A stretch of 64,000 bases of DNA from Mycolicibacterium fluoranthenivorans (GTDB lineage: Bacteria; Actinomycetota; Actinomycetes; Mycobacteriales; Mycobacteriaceae), in assembly GCF_011758805.1 (NCBI RefSeq), contig NZ_JAANOW010000001.1, positions 1,240,001 through 1,304,000 of the forward strand, given 5' to 3'. The translations under genes and the position numbers were made by a program. Each line of letters opens with the position of its first letter. Position 1 is the stretch's first letter. Below, one piece after another: positions 60,454 through 64,000 of this stretch. The notes beneath the pieces were generated by a model. It was not told where the DNA came from. It saw nothing but the letters and a program-made list of their open reading frames with translations, and made no database searches.

Positions 60454-61266
60454 GTGCGCCTGGCCGCGTTGCTGGCGGTGGCCCTGCTCACCGCGGGCTG
60501 CACCGGACTCAGCGCGGCGGCCGCCGGATCCACCGTGCACCATCTGGGGGACCGCACCTACCTGCTCTACGTCCCGGACGGGCTGCCCGCCCAGGCTCCG
60601 CTGGTGGTCATGTTGCACGGCGGGTTCGGCAGTGCCGCCCAGGCCGAGCGAGCCTATGGCTGGGATCGGTTGGCCGACACCGCGAAATTCGCGGTCGCCT
60701 ACCCCGACGGACTGGGCCGCGCCTGGAACGCGGGCGGCGGCTGTTGCGGACGGTCGGCCGCCGATGGTGTCGACGACGTCGGTTTCATCGCCGCGGCCGT
60801 CAGCGATATCGCCCGTCAGGTCGATGTCGATCCGAAGCGGGTATACGCCACCGGGATCAGCAACGGCGGAATGATGACGTACGCCCTGGCCTGCCACACC
60901 ACACTCTTCGCCGCGATCGGCCCGGACTCCGCGACGCAGTTGGATCCCTGCCCAGCCCCGCGCCCGACATCGGTGCTGCACATCCACGGCACTGCGGACA
61001 CCCGGATCCGTTACGACGGCGGCCGGGGTGAGGGCTTCGCGCATATCGACGGGCCGTCGGTGCCGGCGGTGAACACGTTCTGGCGCAACGTCGATCAGTG
61101 TGCTGCGCCCGCGGTCACCGTCGATGGATCGGTCACCACGTCGGCGGCCGAATGTGCCGACGGACGCGCGGTGACGCTGATGACGGTCGACGGCGGCGGC
61201 CATGAGTGGCCGGGGTTCGCCACCGACCGGCTATGGCAGTTCTTCGCCGCTCACCCGGCCAAGTAG
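60454..61266 (+). CDS. lpqP: Lipoprotein esterase LpqP, PHB depolymerase/feruloyl esterase family
   Basis: 270 residues from GTG 60454. A lipoprotein signal with lipobox LLTAGC leads into an alpha/beta hydrolase: oxyanion region MLHGGFGSAAQAE, nucleophile ATGISNGGMMTYALAC, Asp in HIHGTADTRI and His in GGGHEWPG. It matches Rv0671 LpqP by order and is cotranscribed with nfo. The last 16 bp overlap the convergent cupin gene. The substrate, probably an ester in the envelope, is unknown. Confidence 0.92.
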   Translation: MRLAALLAVALLTAGCTGLSAAAAGSTVHHLGDRTYLLYVPDGLPAQAPLVVMLHGGFGSAAQAERAYGWDRLADTAKFAVAYPDGLGRAWNAGGGCCGRSAADGVDDVGFIAAAVSDIARQVDVDPKRVYATGISNGGMMTYALACHTTLFAAIGPDSATQLDPCPAPRPTSVLHIHGTADTRIRYDGGRGEGFAHIDGPSVPAVNTFWRNVDQCAAPAVTVDGSVTTSAAECADGRAVTLMTVDGGGHEWPGFATDRLWQFFAAHPAK

Positions 61267-61583
61267 ACCTTGCGCAGGGTCTCGGTCACGGTCCACACCG
61301 TCTCGGCTCCCGCTGCCAACCGCACCACGTCACCGGGCCCGAGCGCCAATGGTGCGGTGCCGTCTGCGAATTCGACTGTCGCCGCGCCGGACAGCACGAC
61401 GAACACCTCGTCGGCCTCGACGTCGGTCATCACCCCGGGCGTCATCTCCCAGATGCCGAGCTCCAGACCGCCGAACTCGGTGAGGGTGTGTACGCCGGTG
61501 CGCGCGGAGCTGTCGGGTACCGGCTCCAGGCTTAGTTCCAGATCGGCGGCACGGACGGCGGAGTTGGGCTTCACGAGCGTCAC
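61251..61583 (-). CDS. Small cupin-domain protein
   Basis: 110 residues from GTG 61583 (VTLVKPNSAVRAADL); a GTG at 61574 is also possible. A single cupin fold (VEADEVFVVLSGAATVEFAD, then LGPGDVVRLAAGAETVW), related to the DUF861/ethanolamine-utilisation EutQ-like group. The usual metal histidines are mostly replaced (one His, outside the motif), so it may not bind metal. It is convergent with lpqP (16-bp overlap) and divergent from fadE8. Confidence 0.8.
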   Translation of the reverse strand: MTLVKPNSAVRAADLELSLEPVPDSSARTGVHTLTEFGGLELGIWEMTPGVMTDVEADEVFVVLSGAATVEFADGTAPLALGPGDVVRLAAGAETVWTVTETLRKVYLAG

Positions 61584-61628
61584 ATTACAGATCTTGTGCA
61601 GTTGTCGGCAAAATGTAACAGTGGAGGA

Positions 61629-63251
61629 ATGCCGGATACCCATCTCGTGACCAATCAGGTCCCGCCGCTGGAGAACTACAACGCCGCCACCTTCCCTGCG
61701 CTGGCCGAAGCGCTCATCCGGGAGGGCGGTGAATGGGGCATCGACGAGGTGCACGAGGTCGGCGCGCTCGGGGGCAGCCGGCGCGCTCAGCGCTGGGGTG
61801 ACCTGGCTGATCGCAACGTCCCGATCCTGCACACCCACGACCGCTACGGTCACCGCGTCGACGAGGTCGAATACGACCCCGCCTACCACGAGCTGATGAA
61901 TGCGGCGGTCACCCACGGACTGCACGCCGCACCATGGGCCGATGACCGGCCGGGTGCCCATGTGGTGCGGGCGGCCAAGATGTCGGTCTGGACTCCCGAG
62001 CCGGGCCACGTCTGTCCCATCTCGATGACCTATGCCGTGGTGCCGGCGCTGCGCTGCAATCCCGAGCTCGCGGCGGTGTACGAGCCGCTGCTGACCAGCC
62101 GGGTCTACGACCCGGAACTGAAGGTCCCCGCCACCAAAGCCGGTCTCACCGCGGGTATGTCGATGACCGAGAAGCAGGGCGGTTCCGACGTGCGCGCCGG
62201 TACCACCCAAGCCACCCCCAACGGCGACGGCAGCTACACACTGCGCGGCCACAAGTGGTTCACCTCGGCCCCGATGGGCGACATCTTCCTGGTGCTCGCA
62301 CAGGCCCCAACCGGGCTCAGCTGTTTCTTCCTGCCCCGGGTGCTGCCGGACGGCAGCCGCAACCGGATGTTCATCCAGCGGCTCAAGGACAAGCTGGGCA
62401 ATCACGCCAACGCCTCCAGTGAGATCGAGTACGACGACGCGACCGCCTGGCTGGTGGGCGAGGAAGGTCGCGGCGTCAAGACGATCATCGAGATGGTCAA
62501 CCTGACCCGGCTGGACTGCACCCTGGGCAGCGCCACCAGCATGCGCACCGGCCTGACCCGTGCCGTGCACCATGCCCAGCACCGCAAGGCCTTCGGCGCC
62601 TATCTGATCGACCAGCCGCTGATGCGCAACGTCCTGGCCGACCTGGCCGTCGAGGCCGAAGCCGCCACCATGCTGGCCATGCGGATGGCCGGGGCCACCG
62701 ACGCCGCGGTACGCGGTGACGAACGCGAAACCCTGTTGCGCCGTATCGGTTTGGCCGCGGCGAAGTACTGGGTGTGCAAGCGCGCGACCCCACATGCCGC
62801 CGAAGCCATGGAATGCTTCGGTGGCAACGGCTACGCCGAGGAATCCGGTATGCCCAGGCTGTACCGCGAAGCCCCGCTGATGGGAATCTGGGAGGGATCG
62901 GGCAACGTCAGTGCGCTGGACACGTTGCGTGCCATGGCAACCCGACCGGAATGCGTCGACGTGCTTTTCGACGAGCTGGCCCAGACCTCCGAGCCCAGGC
63001 TGGATGCCCACGTCGCCGGGCTGAAGGCGCAACTCGGCGATTTCGACGGTATCGAGTATCGGGCCCGAAAGATCGCCGAGGACATCAGCCTTGCCCTGCA
63101 GGGCGCGCTGTTGATCCGGCACGGGCATCCCGCGGTCGCGGAGGCGTTCCTGGCCAGCCGGCTCGGCGGGGCGTGGGGCGGAGCCTATGGCACGCTGCCG
63201 GCCGGGCTGGACCTGTCGCCGATCATCGAGCGAGCCCTGGTCAAAGGATGA
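61629..63251 (+). CDS. fadE8: Acyl-CoA dehydrogenase, FadE8/AidB type
   Basis: 540 residues from ATG 61629 with GTGGAGGA upstream. The AidB-like layout is visible: AGMSMTEKQGGSDVRAGTT and GHKWFTSAPMGDIFLVLAQ (FAD site), HHAQHRKAFGAYLIDQPLMR, AMECFGGNGYAEESGMPRLY. It oxidises acyl-CoA, or protects DNA as AidB does, in a flavin-dependent way. By synteny it is Rv0672. The echA4 start overlaps its stop by 4 bp (ATGA), indicating a beta-oxidation operon. Confidence 0.93.
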   Translation: MPDTHLVTNQVPPLENYNAATFPALAEALIREGGEWGIDEVHEVGALGGSRRAQRWGDLADRNVPILHTHDRYGHRVDEVEYDPAYHELMNAAVTHGLHAAPWADDRPGAHVVRAAKMSVWTPEPGHVCPISMTYAVVPALRCNPELAAVYEPLLTSRVYDPELKVPATKAGLTAGMSMTEKQGGSDVRAGTTQATPNGDGSYTLRGHKWFTSAPMGDIFLVLAQAPTGLSCFFLPRVLPDGSRNRMFIQRLKDKLGNHANASSEIEYDDATAWLVGEEGRGVKTIIEMVNLTRLDCTLGSATSMRTGLTRAVHHAQHRKAFGAYLIDQPLMRNVLADLAVEAEAATMLAMRMAGATDAAVRGDERETLLRRIGLAAAKYWVCKRATPHAAEAMECFGGNGYAEESGMPRLYREAPLMGIWEGSGNVSALDTLRAMATRPECVDVLFDELAQTSEPRLDAHVAGLKAQLGDFDGIEYRARKIAEDISLALQGALLIRHGHPAVAEAFLASRLGGAWGGAYGTLPAGLDLSPIIERALVKG

Positions 63252-64000
63252 GCCTGCAGACGATGACCTACGAGGTCACCGATCGCGTCGCCCGCATCAC
63301 CTTCAACCGCCCGGAGAAGGGCAACTCGATCGTCGCCGATACCCCGCTGGAACTCGCGGCGTGCGTGGAACAGGCCGACCTCGACCCGGCGGTGCACGTC
63401 ATCCTCGTCTCCGGTGCGGGGGAGGGGTTCTGTGCGGGATTCGATCTGAGCGCCTACGCCGACGGCACCTCGTCCGCGGGCGGGGCGGGCCGTTACGACG
63501 GGACCGTGCTGGACGGCCGGACCCAGGCCGTCAACCATCTCCCCGACCGGCCCTGGGACCCGATGATCGACTACCAGATGATGAGCCGGTTCGTGCGGGG
63601 GTTCTCCAGCCTGATGCGGGCCGACAAACCGACGGTGGTCAAGATCCACGGCTACTGCGTGGCCGGGGGCACCGATATCGCGCTGCATGCCGACCAGGTG
63701 ATCACCGCCTCCGACGCCAAGATCGGCTACCCGCCGATGCGGGTCTGGGGGGTGCCGGCGGCGGGTCTGTGGGCGCACCGCCTCGGCGACCAGCGCGCGA
63801 AAAGGCTGCTGTTCACCGGGGATTGCATCACCGGGGCGCAGGCGGCCGAATGGGGCCTGGCCGTAGAGGCCCCTGAGCCGGCGGACTTGGATGAGCGCAC
63901 CGAGCGGCTGGTCGGGCGCATTGCCGCGATGCCGGTGAACCAGCTCATCATGGCCAAGCTGGCCTGCAATACCGCGCTGTTGCAGCAGGGGGTAGCCACC
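63248..64000 (+). CDS. echA4: Enoyl-CoA hydratase EchA4 (3' end outside window)
   Basis: Starts at ATG 63248 (MSLQTMTYEVTDRVARITFN), coupled to fadE8 by 4 bp, and stays open to the window edge (251 codons seen). Crotonase hallmarks are GAGEGFCAGFDLSAYA and HGYCVAGGTDIALHAD, with an unusually long insertion between them (PDRPWDPMIDYQMMSRFVRG), as in the Rv0673 type. It hydrates or isomerises acyl-CoA intermediates from fadE8. Confidence 0.92.
   Translation, partial: MSLQTMTYEVTDRVARITFNRPEKGNSIVADTPLELAACVEQADLDPAVHVILVSGAGEGFCAGFDLSAYADGTSSAGGAGRYDGTVLDGRTQAVNHLPDRPWDPMIDYQMMSRFVRGFSSLMRADKPTVVKIHGYCVAGGTDIALHADQVITASDAKIGYPPMRVWGVPAAGLWAHRLGDQRAKRLLFTGDCITGAQAAEWGLAVEAPEPADLDERTERLVGRIAAMPVNQLIMAKLACNTALLQQGVAT

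Noticed and set aside
61581..61628. Possible operator between the cupin and fadE8 genes (CACATTACAG and AATGTAACAG)
   Set aside because: The two blocks do not form a consistent inverted or direct repeat and do not match a known fatty-acid regulator site that I can verify.

Overview
The window is about 64 kb of high-GC DNA from a fast-growing, environmental-type Mycobacterium (Mycolicibacterium). The evidence is hadABC, rpmG with secE and nusG, recBCD, an Rv0648-0650-like block, mkl (mceG), and rpoB and rpoC starting from TTG and GTG. From about 13.8 kb the gene order follows, from memory, M. tuberculosis Rv0629c to Rv0673, with lineage-specific insertions. The assignment rests on recognised sequence and gene order; no database was searched.

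Layout. 0-13.5 kb is accessory: a partial TspO-like gene, a large flippase-like membrane protein with a kinase-like middle, a DUF4407 protein, a transmembrane Ser/Thr kinase fused to a solute-binding domain, a NYN nuclease, a DesA3-type desaturase, a GAF-ANTAR regulator, a three-gene sugar cluster (GT4, (alpha/alpha)6-toroid protein, GH130) and a 56-residue secreted His-rich peptide. 13.7-22.6 kb holds recD, recB and recC (4-bp overlaps) and an echA3-like gene. 22.6-26.6 kb holds envelope and hypothetical genes, including a DUF2235 protein that has lost its nucleophile, and a metallo-hydrolase. 26.7-28.4 kb is an NsrR-Hmp nitric oxide defence operon with a palindromic operator.

28.5-33.3 kb is core information and mycolate machinery: tRNA-Thr, tRNA-Met, rpmG, hadABC, tRNA-Trp, secE, nusG, rplK, rplA. 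33.3-42.4 kb replaces the M. tuberculosis mmaA cluster with an ECF42 sigma factor and a double-YCII protein. It continues with lipG, an ABC1 kinase, a DUF2236/TetR divergon, a frameshifted DUF559 gene, two DinB proteins and a WYL regulator. 42.4-48.1 kb is GH38 mannosidase, a SurA-N-like protein and a ROK kinase. 48.1-58.7 kb is rplJL (with L10 leader), mkl, rpoB and rpoC. 58.7-64 kb is an intact DUF559 gene, endonuclease IV, lpqP, a cupin, fadE8 and the start of echA4.

The most unusual structure is a pair of about 1-kb cassettes (39282-40280 and 58681-59659). Each has one DUF559 (Vsr-like nuclease fold) gene between two direct copies of a 54-58 bp imperfect hairpin. The start codon lies 43-45 bp after the upstream hairpin and the stop codon falls inside the downstream one. 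The hairpin sequences differ between cassettes but the geometry is the same, which suggests an undescribed nuclease-associated mobile or selfish element. Other candidates for new biology are the kinase/solute-binding receptor, the GT4-toroid-GH130 cluster and the two tiny membrane or secreted peptides.
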